Source: Azadirachta indica (Eukaryota > Streptophyta > Magnoliopsida > Sapindales > Meliaceae). From it: a stretch of 64,000 nucleotides of DNA. The notes under the pieces were generated by a model. The model saw only the letters and a program-made list of their open reading frames with translations, was not told the origin of the DNA and did no database searches. Below, piece after piece: positions 24,402-35,565 of the stretch. The stretch is from the NCBI GenBank assembly GCA_022749755.1, contig CM040444.1, positions 11,698,274-11,762,273 of the forward strand, in the 5' to 3' direction. The first letter of the stretch is position 1. The number at the start of each line of letters is the position of its first letter. The translations under genes were made by a program, and so were the position numbers.

Positions 24402-24636
24402 TATTAATGATATGATCATATATATTGATGATTTGATCACATAAAAAAGGTTATGATATTACCTTAATTATACGTATCAACTATCATTAGTATATCTAAT
24501 ACTTTTATAGGATTATTACCATAGTTTGCTTATAAATATCTCGCATTTATTATGTCTCCTCTTTTTTTTTATTTATTCTTATTGTAAAGCCTATATAAAG
24601 GCAACTTATGTGTTCATATTTTTATGAAGAAATACA
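24402..24636 (+). repeat. 3' LTR of older copia
   Basis: Ends AATACA; preceded by the purine tract GAGGGGGAT. Contains a TATAAATAT promoter-like box shared with the 5' LTR. Confidence 0.8.
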
Positions 24637-24859
24637 AAACATATTATTTCTTCCACAAGGAAAACTAAACATTATTGTTAAACTTTTATATACAATTATG
24701 TCTAATATGCTTTTTAGTTAACTATATCTTTATATTATTCAATTTATACAATTATATTTGTACTTATTAATATTTAATATGTATAATCTATCTTCTTCTA
24801 TATTAATGACTAATTGAATTATTCTTGTTTTTTCAATTGACTTCTTAATTCGATTAAAA

Positions 24860-26670
24860 AAATCAAATTAGTCCAACCTTTAAGTGAGCTTGAAAGTACG
24901 CCTACTATCAATGATAATACTATAATTTCTTCTTATGAAAAGAAAAAAATTTACTCAAATTTTTGGGTTTATTTTCAAAAGTTAGATTCATATCCAAATA
25001 AACCTTAAGAAAATACTTGTATTAGGTATTGAATATGCTTATGGCTCAAAGAAAGGAACATCTAATTTATTAACTTATACAAGAGATAAATATAGAAACT
25101 ATTAGGGGTTGAGAGATAAAAAATAAAAAACTTTGTGTTTTTAACCAATAAAACCTAGGAAAGAGGTAGGCAAACATATTGCAGTAAGCTATAATGTTAA
25201 AGCATGTAGAGAAGCAATTGCTAAGTTTATTATAAAAGATGAGATGCCATTTAAAGTCGTGAGGATTTACGATTTAAGGATATAATGAGTGTTTTGACGT
25301 AAATTTATTGTACTTCTCGCAATACTGGTACATGTGATGTTTCATAACTTTATAAAAGCAAAAAATAAGATTCACAAGACTTTAGTAATGGTCAAAGATT
25401 TTGCCTCATCATATACACATCAACTTCAGCTCAAAATCTTAATTATACATAGCTTATAGTTCATTACATTGAAGAAAATTGGAGGTTGCAAAAGAAAATA
25501 CTAAAGTTTTGTTGAGTTGTTGATCACAAAGGTAAAACACCTTGTGAGCAAATTGAGATATGCTTAATAGATAGGGGCATTGAGAGAGTTTTTGTCATAA
25601 TTGTTTAACAATGCAACTTTTAATGATGTGGCTATTTCACATTTGGCAAAAGTGGTGAGTAATTATAGAATAAAGCAATTTTAAGGGAGTAGATTTATGC
25701 CTATGAGATAGTATTACACACATAAACAAAATCTCATTGTTATAGAGGGGTTGAAAGATTATAATGAGACAATTGCTAAAATTCATAATGTTGTTACATT
25801 TGTTAAAGGTTCACCATCAAGGTTGTGAAAGTCAAGGCATGTGATACGCCAGAAAATTTTTTTTAAAACAAAGCTTGTATGTTTAAATTTTTCTACTAAT
25901 AAAATTTAATTAATTTGATGTTAGAAGCTGTAAAAAAAAATCTCAAATTGAAGGACTTGAGGTTCATAATGGACAATAAATTTGTCAACTTTGTGTTGGT
26001 GAGCAGAGAGGTCTCTAAATACTTTAGACCAAGAATATGCTCGGTACTTCATTAAGTTTTTGAATATTTTTTATGATACTACTTTTTCAATTCTCAAGTT
26101 CTTTGTATATGACATCCAATTCTTTTTTACTTCAATTAAGTCTTACTTATGAAAAATTGCCAACTTGGAGTAAAAGTAAGGATATATTTTTGAAAATAAT
26201 GGCTGAAAATATAAAGAAAAAGTATAATCAATATTGGGGAAGTTATAAGAAAATCAATACTTTCTTGTTTATTTTTATATTGTTTGATCCTTACGATAAG
26301 AAATGTTCTTTTGAAGTATTGTTTTTCTATACTATTTAGTGAATTGAAGCTAATGAGTTAACTGTTGAAGAGTAAAATACTTTAAATAGCTTGCATGACC
26401 ATTACAAATAGCTTTACTATGATAATATGATAATAACGGATGAGGTGCATTATGGACATGAGAAAAAATTGATACTGATGAGATTAATGCTAAGTTATTT
26501 GGAATTGACTATAAGAAGTTTCTAAAACTATTTGATGGTAAAGAGTGCAAAACAAAAAGTGGATAGTTATTTGATGGATTCATTTGAGAATATGGAAAAA
26601 ATAGATTTTCATATTTTTATATTTGGAAGAATTATTGATGTACTTAGTTGGTGGAAAACTATAGTATTCG
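24860..26670 (+). pseudogene. Second hAT transposase remnant
   Basis: KACREAIAKFIIKDEMPFKV (25201-25260) is the typical hAT start of the catalytic region. LKDYNETIAKIHNVVTFVKG (about 25750-25810), NIKKKYNQYWGSYKKIN and LFDPYDKK follow (26200-26300). KQKVDSYLMDSFE and a trailing WW lead toward the dimerisation domain, which is missing. No TIRs found. It diverges strongly from the hAT at 4177-7400. Confidence 0.75.
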
Positions 26671-26679
26671 TTTTTTGTA

Positions 26680-27600
26680 TAAATTTTAAATTTATGTGTC
26701 TAAATTTGAATAGTTTGTTTGTTATTTTCTTTTTTTTTTTGAAATATAAATATAAGTATGAAGTTATTTATTTTTCTCAAACATTAAACGTTTGTAAATC
26801 AATGCTTTTAAATTTTTACTCTTATAATTTTTAAAAATGAAATAAATAGTAAAATCATTATAACAATTATAAATAAAATATAAAACACCATTGCAAAATT
26901 AAACCGTCATATAACAAAATTTTATAATTAATTTGCACGAATTTTAGTGAATGATTGACCATAATAATATTTGAAAAAAGCACTCAAAAGAAATTAAGAA
27001 TAATGCCTCAATTGAAAATATTGATTGAGTAGAGGCAATACACGCAAAAAGAAGAAAAAGGGAGGCAAAGAGTTTTAGGTTATAATTAAACAAATATAAA
27101 TTATTAACCAAAAAAGGAAACTGTTAGGTTTTTAGATAGATAATAATGTAAATCAATAAATTAAGCAAGGGAAATTAAGCAAGGACAATTTGGAAAAGTA
27201 ATTTAATTAGTATATTCCTACTTTCAACATTCAAACAAAAAACAATTTTTTTTACTTTTTTCTCAATGGAAAAGTGGCTGAACAAAATAATTAATACACA
27301 AGAGATAAACAACTTAATTCTCATAAATAGGAGAATTCAAGCAAAAAAAAAAAAAACAAAGTCCTAACTCTTCCAAATATAATATTCTGTCATGTATTAC
27401 TGAAGATATTTTAACAATATTTATCTCACTATATCTAGTGATGGTGGATATATTCATTATTAGTTTTGAAGTTTGTTATTTACAAAAATGGTGGACGCAC
27501 TCATTTTCACACAAGTCGATTGTGTTCTTCACCAATAAACCTTTATGAGCAATGGATGAAATCGAAAATATTGAGTTAGGTAAATGAAACAAACTATTGA
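26680..27600. other. AT-rich spacer
   Basis: No gene or element end recognised. Confidence 0.5.
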
Positions 27601-27605
27601 TTATT

Positions 27606-27905
27606 ATTTATTTTTACAAATTTTTTTCTTTAAATTATTATTATTTTTATTTTTTATAAAGATTTTAGGTGATGATAAAACTACGTTTAATAATGCTTTA
27701 AATCTTGTGATATGACTGTAATTATATAGATTCACTATTTTTTTTCAATGATTTTTATATTTATTTTTACAATTATTTTTCTTTAAATTATTATTATTTT
27801 TTATTTTTTACAAAGATTTTACGTGATAATAAGATTACACTGATAATGTTTTAAAACTTGTGATATGACTGTAAGTATATAAATTCACTATTTTTTTTCA
27901 ATGAT
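27606..27905 (+). repeat. Tandem duplication, two units of about 150 bp
   Basis: Both units hold TTCTTTAAATTATTATTATT, CTTGTGATATGACTGTAA and ATTCACTATTTTTTTTCAAT in the same order, with few differences. Confidence 0.8.
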
Positions 27906-27937
27906 TTATATTTTGTTACGTTAAAGAGAATGACCTT

Positions 27938-28070
27938 TATTCTCCTATTTTTCAGTTAATGCTTTATTATTCCTCTATATCTTTTTTAATACTTTATCAC
28001 TCTCTCCTATTTTTCAGTTAATGCTTTATTATTGCTCTATATTTTTTTTAACACTTTATCACTCTCTGAT
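27938..28070 (+). repeat. Tandem duplication, two units of about 67 bp
   Basis: Both units read CTCCTATTTTTCAGTTAATG, CTTTATTATT(C/G)CTCTATAT and CTTTATCACTCTCT. Confidence 0.8.
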
Positions 28071-28840
28071 CCATTTTTTTTAAATTTTATCTTTTAGGTC
28101 ACTCAATTTTCAAGACGATAAAATCGAAAATATTTAAAATATTAAATTTAAATTAATATTCTATTTCTCCCTTATATTTTTTTTAATATAATTGACATTC
28201 TTCCTAATATGCCATCTATTTTCGGGTTAAATAAAATTTAGTGAAAATATTACATAAAATCTTACAAATTTTAATTTTACATTCTTGTAGACTTTAGTGA
28301 TTAATTTCACCATATTTTATCCTATTTAAGAACCCAATTATTTAGATACATTTTTTTTTCAATTTATTTTTAGTGGTATACTTCTCAAAGTTTAAACAAA
28401 TAATTATTTAATATCTTTGTTAATTAAATAGAATGAATATTAAATTTATATAATTTTGATTTATTTGATTTGGATTTGAAAATATTTTTACTAGATCAAA
28501 TGAGATCGAATTCCATATGATGGATCAATTTGTATTTAAAAGATTTCAATCTGCCAAGTCATTAATCGGACACAAATTTGATTAAATCCGCCCAATTCGA
28601 TTCAATAAAAAACATTAATATTCATCATTTAAACCAAAAAATATATATATATATATAGTTTCTTGTATTTTAACTATTACTACATTAGATTTTTCTCCTT
28701 TAATTTTTTTTCTTCTAACAATATTTCGCAATCTATTTTTTAAAATAAAAAATATAAAATAAAATAATATTTATCTTGATCAGAAGATGTCAACAAAGAA
28801 CAAAACTTTAGAGGTGCAATGAATTGTTTCATAACAGGAT
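28071..28840. other. AT-rich region downstream of PSD
   Basis: Contains a (TA)n run (28638-28656). The PSD 3' UTR and poly(A) site probably lie between about 28850 and 29168, but no cleavage site can be fixed. Confidence 0.4.
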
Positions 28841-28867
28841 AGACCCATATACATTTATTTTAAAAAA

Positions 28868-28930
28868 AAAAAAAATATACAGGAACGAGAAATCTCCCTC
28901 ACCAAACACTAAATCCTTACCTCCTATTAT
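28868..28930 (+). repeat. Short dispersed repeat, copy 1 (PSD 3' flank)
   Basis: CACTAAATCCTTACCTCCT and flanking bases recur near 30262-30325 in intron 18 in the same orientation. Confidence 0.5.
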
Positions 28931-29001
28931 TTCTCAAATTCCAAATAACTTGGGAGCATCAACCATGCCCTTAAACCACCCAAACTACGTCCAAGCGGCC
29001 A

Positions 29002-29024
29002 GTATATATATATATATATATATA
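29002..29024 (+). repeat. (TA)n microsatellite in PSD 3' region
   Basis: About 11 TA units, 145 bp after the PSD stop on its transcribed strand. Confidence 0.8.
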
Positions 29025-29168
29025 TGAATAAGTACATAAGACATACAACTACAAGAACTATGTTAGCATTCAGGATTCAATGATCTCCTCCACTAACATT
29101 GCATTTGGATTTGCATACATGATATAATTCAAAGGCTGAAGTATCAAGCTACTGCTAAATTGGTTACC

Positions 29169-29282
29169 TCAGTCTCGAGTTATATCCTTTGCGGAGACTC
29201 CCAACCTCATTCCAACAGAAACTAATGTCTCCAGGGATCTGGCACTATTCTCTAGCAGGTCCTCATCTATCTCTATTGCATC
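29169..29282 (-). CDS. PSD2: PSD exon 21 (C-terminus and stop)
   Basis: Encodes DAIEIDEDLLENSARSLETL and VSVGMRLGVSAKDITRD (599-635), then TGA. Acceptor ATGCAG. Confidence 0.95.
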   Translation of the reverse strand, partial: DAIEIDEDLLENSARSLETLVSVGMRLGVSAKDITRD

Positions 29283-32200
29283 CTGCATTCACCCACATCC
29301 CAACAATCAGTTTACAAACAAAATAGTACCTCAAACTGTTGTTCTCCTGATTCAAAACTATGCACCCTTTCAAGCAACTTTTATGACTGCCGTTTAAATG
29401 TTTTAATACGAACCTTTTCAAAGACACAAATTACAGTGCTCCCACCAAAAGAGAAATATCCAAACTGTAAATGGAAAGAATTTTATCACCAATTGTTAGC
29501 AAACACAAGTTGGAGACAAGTGTGATAACAAATGAATCAAACTATGAATTTATAACCTCGTCTCCTTTCTTGACGTCGTCACCCTCTTCCTTCAAAAAAG
29601 TGATGCTACCAACCATGGTTGCACCAATTGCTACGAAGGCCACCTGAACCCAAATTCGGATGAGTAAAATGGAAATTTCCATATATGTGATAGGAATAAA
29701 CAAATGATCGATTTTTATGTGATAGTATAATGTGAGAATATTAATGAGGCCATACACAAGTAACTTGTACAAACTACAGCTCCCTTATTTTTTGTGTAAA
29801 AAGCACGAGACATCGTAGGGATATTCATTACCATTAAAAGCTCAAATCTACTCAGGAAAAATAATATCACATAGCATGCATACTACAGTGGGTTAGTAAG
29901 GCAGAAAAGGTGGTGTTGTAGCACCAATAAGAGGAATAAAAAGAGGAGAAAATTCAGAAGAAATAAGGCGAAAACAACAAAATGCTTATTCAGTAATCTT
30001 GAAAGTCTAATTTTAAACTAAAAATAAGACCATATTTATAGTGGCCATAAACCAAATCAAAGATGAAAAGTTTCATTCAATAAGAAAAGTCAAAAATTGC
30101 ACTCTTAACACAAACAATGAACTAAAATAACTAACCCAAACGCTACTCTAACAAGAAATTGAAGCCTAATCCAAATAAAAATAAGAAAAATAGAGTCATT
30201 GTCAAAATTAGCCTAGCTTGTCCTACATCAGGATGATTTTTTTTTTTTTTCCTCTTGAAGATTTTTTATGGGAGTAAGAAACCTCAACCACAAAACACTA
30301 AATCCTTACCCCCTCCTGTTACTCAAACTCGCGATCAAGAGTCTCAGGCCATCCTAAGCTATGTCCACATTTTTGGAAAAAGATCAAGAAGTTTAAGCTT
30401 CACTCTGAATAGAAGTACTTGCAGGAGATACAAGTACACTAACAATCTCGAGCGAGATGAGGGAACGTCAGCCACGAGTTAGGTATTGTTTTAAACAGAA
30501 CAAAACTTATAGTAATTCGGGGTAGGCAAGTGAATGATGGGAGGAAATGTTTCCTTCCCAAGTACAATAAAATGATAAGGAAAGAGAATGATATTCAAGT
30601 ACACATAAGTAAACAAAAAGGGTGTGGAACGATGAAAGTGAGCAACATAACAGATAGAGATATTCCAACTTCCAACTACGGAAACTAAAGAAAGAAAACC
30701 ATGAATACACAATAGGCTATCAATACTTATTTCTTAGTGAACGAGTTATGAAAGATACGTATAGTGCTTGAAGGATACCTCTCAACCACGGAAGGCTTTT
30801 GAAAGGTATCACAACCAGCCAAGATGCAACAAATATCTTTATGTGAGAAGATAGCAACGAAATAAGGCCAATGGAATCTAATTAAGCTGCCATCCTTGGT
30901 TAGCCCCAAACCAAGCCTACGAAATCAACATTAAATTATTCCATTGGCTTATAAACTATTGATTTCCTAAATAATTGCAATGCATGATTTCAATTCTTAA
31001 AATTGACCAAGCCAATAAATAAATAAAAAGGACATAGTTTTGGGCAAGTAAATTGCTCAATACCATCAACATTAATTACTGGACATAGAAGGACAAAAGC
31101 TCGCTTAATATCACATTTACAACAAAGAACACTCGAAGATAAATTTAAACATAGTTCTATAAAATGGGCACCTCATATTGCTCAAAAAGCATCATCCCCA
31201 TACAACTTCACCCATGGAAAAATGCGCTCAGGCTAGCAAAGGCACTGGCTATGAAAATGTTATGCACCAATGCCTCCAACTTGCAAATACCCGACTACCA
31301 TTTACATCATCCAGAAAAGGGAGAAAAGGTAAATAATGAACCATGATAAGTGCAGTGGCAAACCTTTCCAAAATATTCAGTAGAAATAATTGCTACAGCT
31401 CGCTTGTTCTCCGTGAAAACGTTACAATACTTGCTATTAACAGCAATGGGATTAACCTAGGTAATAAGAGAGATTGAAATAAAAGGGAAATCTCTAAAGA
31501 AAAAGGAAGCAGATCACAAATAAGTCATAGCATGAATGTCATAAATTGCATTTACTATGTACCGTGTACAAGCATCCAGGTATATTTACAAATTTCTCGA
31601 TTGTTCCAGAGACAGGAAAATGGAAACGGTGATAATCCTGGGAAATTCAAAGAGCAATAATCCAAGTCTATTACGATGCATTAAATAATATTCAAAAACT
31701 TCTCGTCGCACTAAATGAAGCTTATACCAAAATACCTGTGGTGCCAACCGAAATATCACCAAACTCCCATTAACAAAAGCTTCAGAACGTATGTCTGGTC
31801 CCAAGAGGCCTTGAATTGAGAACTTTCGACCCTATAAGTATTATTACAAGTAAAGAGTAAGGGCGAGTGGAGAGGAAAAATGGAAAAAAGTAAATGCGCA
31901 ACTTACATAAACTAATTATTAGCATTGTTAATACATTGTTTTGCCCTTGTTATTTGTGACTAGTACACCAGAATCCTTATCATTTGAATTAAGTTTGATT
32001 CTAAAGACTACTTAATATATAAAGTCAAGATATATGTCCACATGCAAGATTCTAAAGACTACTTAATATATAAAGTCAAGATATATGTCCTCATGCAAAA
32101 TATCAATTAATCCTCAAAATATTAGGCAGTTCAAGCTGTTCTGATTATAATTCTCATGGTAAAGAAACTATACAATTGAGAAGTCAACCTGGTTTTGTAT

Positions 32201-35200
32201 GCAAATCCCACTAACCATAAAATTTTATGTTAAAGTTGCATAGACATTCACTACTCCCACATTTCCAGCTTTATTACTAATTGCTAATGTAAGACAACAG
32301 AGATGGTAACCATATTTCCCAACAAATCTATGAAACAAAAATGAAACAAAAGAAGTTGAATATCTGATTAGAAGGTGTGGAGTAGGGTTTGGTTTGTATG
32401 TGCATGGAAATGTTGGTGGCAACGGAGAGACATGGATGAGAGAGAGAAAGAGAAGGTTTAATACTTTTTTTAGTTATGGTAAATTAAAAAAATTCAATTG
32501 TGAAATTACTGTCAATTTCTGATCACTTGTGTAAATGGATTTACGGTGGCAGTAGGCAAGGTTGCTAATCAAATTCAAAATAAATTTTCTCCCAGTAGTT
32601 ATGCAAATTCATCTTTAATATATTTTCCGTTATTGCTAGAGTTTTATGAAGTGGGTGAACAGAAATATAAATAAACTGAATCAACTTCCACCTAAAATTA
32701 AAACCAAATGAACTACTCAATTTTTTGATTCTAAATGTTGAGTATTTTTAACTTACGAAGAGAAATTTGTTTAAAAGGCCTAAAAGTCAATCGTTGTAAC
32801 TAGACATAATCCAATGCAAGAGTAACGAAAGAAATCCCTCATAAAGCCTTTCATTTCCATCTTCAATGGACAAAGCAGGCTGTTTTCCTTTGTCAATCTA
32901 TCTCACTTCTTCAATCTTCAACTATCTTCACTTAACCATTACAACTTTATTTCTGATCACGATGTCACAATACCTACTAGAGAGAGCTCTCCATTCCTAT
33001 GAGCTGGGCTTGGGAAGAAGAAGGATTCATAAAAAGGTGAACACAAGCTAGAAAGACTTGAAGTACAAGGAGGTATATATATATACATATATTGAATTTC
33101 CCAGTATTCCTGTCTTCTAGTTCATCAAATTAATATGCATGAGAAAAGAGTGATCAATTCAAATCTACTGAGCATATAATATTTTAAGGATTGTGTGTCT
33201 TCCAAGAAACATTCCAAAGAGCAAGTGGTCAAAAGTACCTTGACCCAAAATCGTATGCTATCATCTACTGACTTAAAAGCCATCAAACGACTATCCGCTG
33301 CACATACAGCAACATCTTTGCGTTCAGGGAAGGCAATCAGTCTTGCACCCGGTTGTAACTCTCTAATGAAGAATTCATTAAATGTCTGAGTACAGAGAAA
33401 GTCCAAAATTCAAATTGTTATAAGCCATTATATACAAAGAACTCATCTAATTACAATAAACAAAAACAGATGCAAATTGCAATTTACTTGCTACTTCTTT
33501 GGCAATGGCAACAGAGGATTTATCTGTGAAAAAGAGAGTTCTGCTTTCTTCTATTTTAATTTTTTGCATTTGTTAATAATAATATAATTTATTTCTATAA
33601 CAAACTAAGCGCAAAAAGTATAATTGCAACAAAATGTACAATCTTATGTTCATCATTTTGAACAGTTGTCATTGAGGTAATGCAGCATATTGGACAAGAA
33701 CTGGATGCTGCAATGAAAGCATAACTGGTAACAGCTCCATCTATATTCATTTCAAAGTTCAAAAATTCGGGTTTCTTCAGTGAACATTCACAACAAATTA
33801 CAGTCGGTTGAGATTTCAAAAAGGGACCACAAACTGTCTTTTTTAAAATTACATGCTCAGCCTCATTTTATTTTTCAAAATTAATAAATGAGTTACTAAC
33901 TCAAAGAATGGGTAGGTTAGAAGTGCAACACCCAGGAGACACTTCCGTTAACAATCTGTAATTCCAATGCAATGTTGTTTTTGCCTCTTCAGCAGACATC
34001 TGGTCCACCCATGCACTATTTTACAAATTAACACCATTCCATTTCAATATGTGTTGTGTGTGCGTGCACTCTTGTGCTTCCAATGTCAAAAAGAGTACGT
34101 AATAAACTATTAATCATGGTGCACTGGTAAAGGATTCTAGCATTAAAAACCAAGCCTGGAGAACAAACAAAGGCAGATAATGGGCGTGCATTCATGGATA
34201 ATGAATTCAGATCTGTTTGGAAGTCCTGACATACCTTAAAATGTTCCAAAGGGTACTTGACTTCAGCCATATTGATTTGATCCTACAACACCAAATAAAA
34301 TTATGCATACAAGAAGGGGTTGCTAATGCTCTAGAAACAATGTTGTAACAATTGAAATAAAAGAATTACAGATAGATATAGATCTGCACAAAGGAATGAA
34401 AAAAGATACAAAGAACAAGAGAAAACCATGTGATATGCACCATATGACCTTTTCAAAAGAACAGAGAGGGGGAGAACAGAAACTTATCCAAAGATTATTT
34501 AAAGAATTTGAGACCACTTCACACCTGTCAAAATGACAGTAAATTAATGGTTTGACAAGTTTCTCCTATAACAAATATGAAACACCAATGTTTCTGCATT
34601 TTCTTTTTGGGGTGAAAATTACTAGGAATATAAGAACATCTAAGTAGAAGTGACATGAGGAAGAATATGGTCTCCTACGGAAAATGATAGAAACTATAAC
34701 TCAACCATACTAACTTGACATTTTTACCATTCCACAACAAAATAACCCTGAAGTTGCACGTTTCCAAAACCACTTGATATAAGATATGTTATTCTTATTT
34801 TGGAATTAACTTCATGTAAGGGAAGTTAGTGGCAACAGATAAAGAAAATATAAATATCCAACAAAAAATCATGGTAACTCCCTAGTTTTTGCATATTTAA
34901 GAAAGATAAAATGCAACATAGTAGAAATATCACTCTTTAACATAAATGTTAGAAGATGACAAAAAGGATAAATATCTGAAACTGCCAAAAAAACAAATTA
35001 AACATATTAAAATTTTTGCTTGTGCATATTTTCAAAACTAAATCACTACAGTACAACTGCAGCCTTGTTTTTAAGAAATAGTTATCACTATAGTATAACT
35101 GCAGCCTAGAAAGGCTACACAATTTAGAAACTAAATTTCACAAATCAATAGCCACTCTGGAGGAAATTTGAAGTAAGTCAAACTATAGCTAATTTACAAA

Positions 35201-35512
35201 GTTTTAACTGACTCAAAAATATCGTCATACCTTAAAGAAGTTAATAAAATTTGGAATTTCTTTTGAAGATTCAACTGAATTCATTTTCTTTCCCTGCTTT
35301 TCAGAGATGCTCTTCAAAAGTTCTTTTGTTCCTGCATCCAGATGACCCATTGAACAAATTACAGAAAACAGAAGTTATGGAAGACCATAGATATTTGCCA
35401 TGCAAAACTGACTAGATAACTAATTACTAATTTTATGCTCTAGCATAACCTGAAATTTTACCTATTATAGAAGATACACAAAAATTCAGATATGTATTAA
35501 CAAGGGAAAAAA

Positions 35513-35565
<53 letters not shown>

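Larger units (their letters stand above)
13922..24636 (+). mobile_element. Older Ty1/copia retrotransposon, interrupted by two later insertions
   Basis: LTRs at 13922-14154 and 24402-24636 (about 234 bp, starting TATTAATGATATGATCA), with polypurine tract TTGAGGGGGAT directly before the right one. Flanks AAAAA and AAACA may be a mutated 5-bp target duplication. Coding remnants in order: gag (15330-15467, resuming at 19960), zinc knuckle (20150-20230), protease WYLDYACCNHMT (21390-21425), integrase (21780-22400), reverse transcriptase with VDD at 23491-23499, and RNase H to 24290. All frames are broken. Confidence 0.85.

Noticed and set aside
27606..28070. Repeated units considered as a CRISPR-like array
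   Set aside because: Only two units each, no regular spacers, and the sequence is plant nuclear DNA; these are tandem duplications.
30491..30909. Several overlapping minus-strand frames of 60-73 codons in PSD intron 18
   Set aside because: No domain or splice support; they sit between well-supported exons 18 and 19 in other frames.
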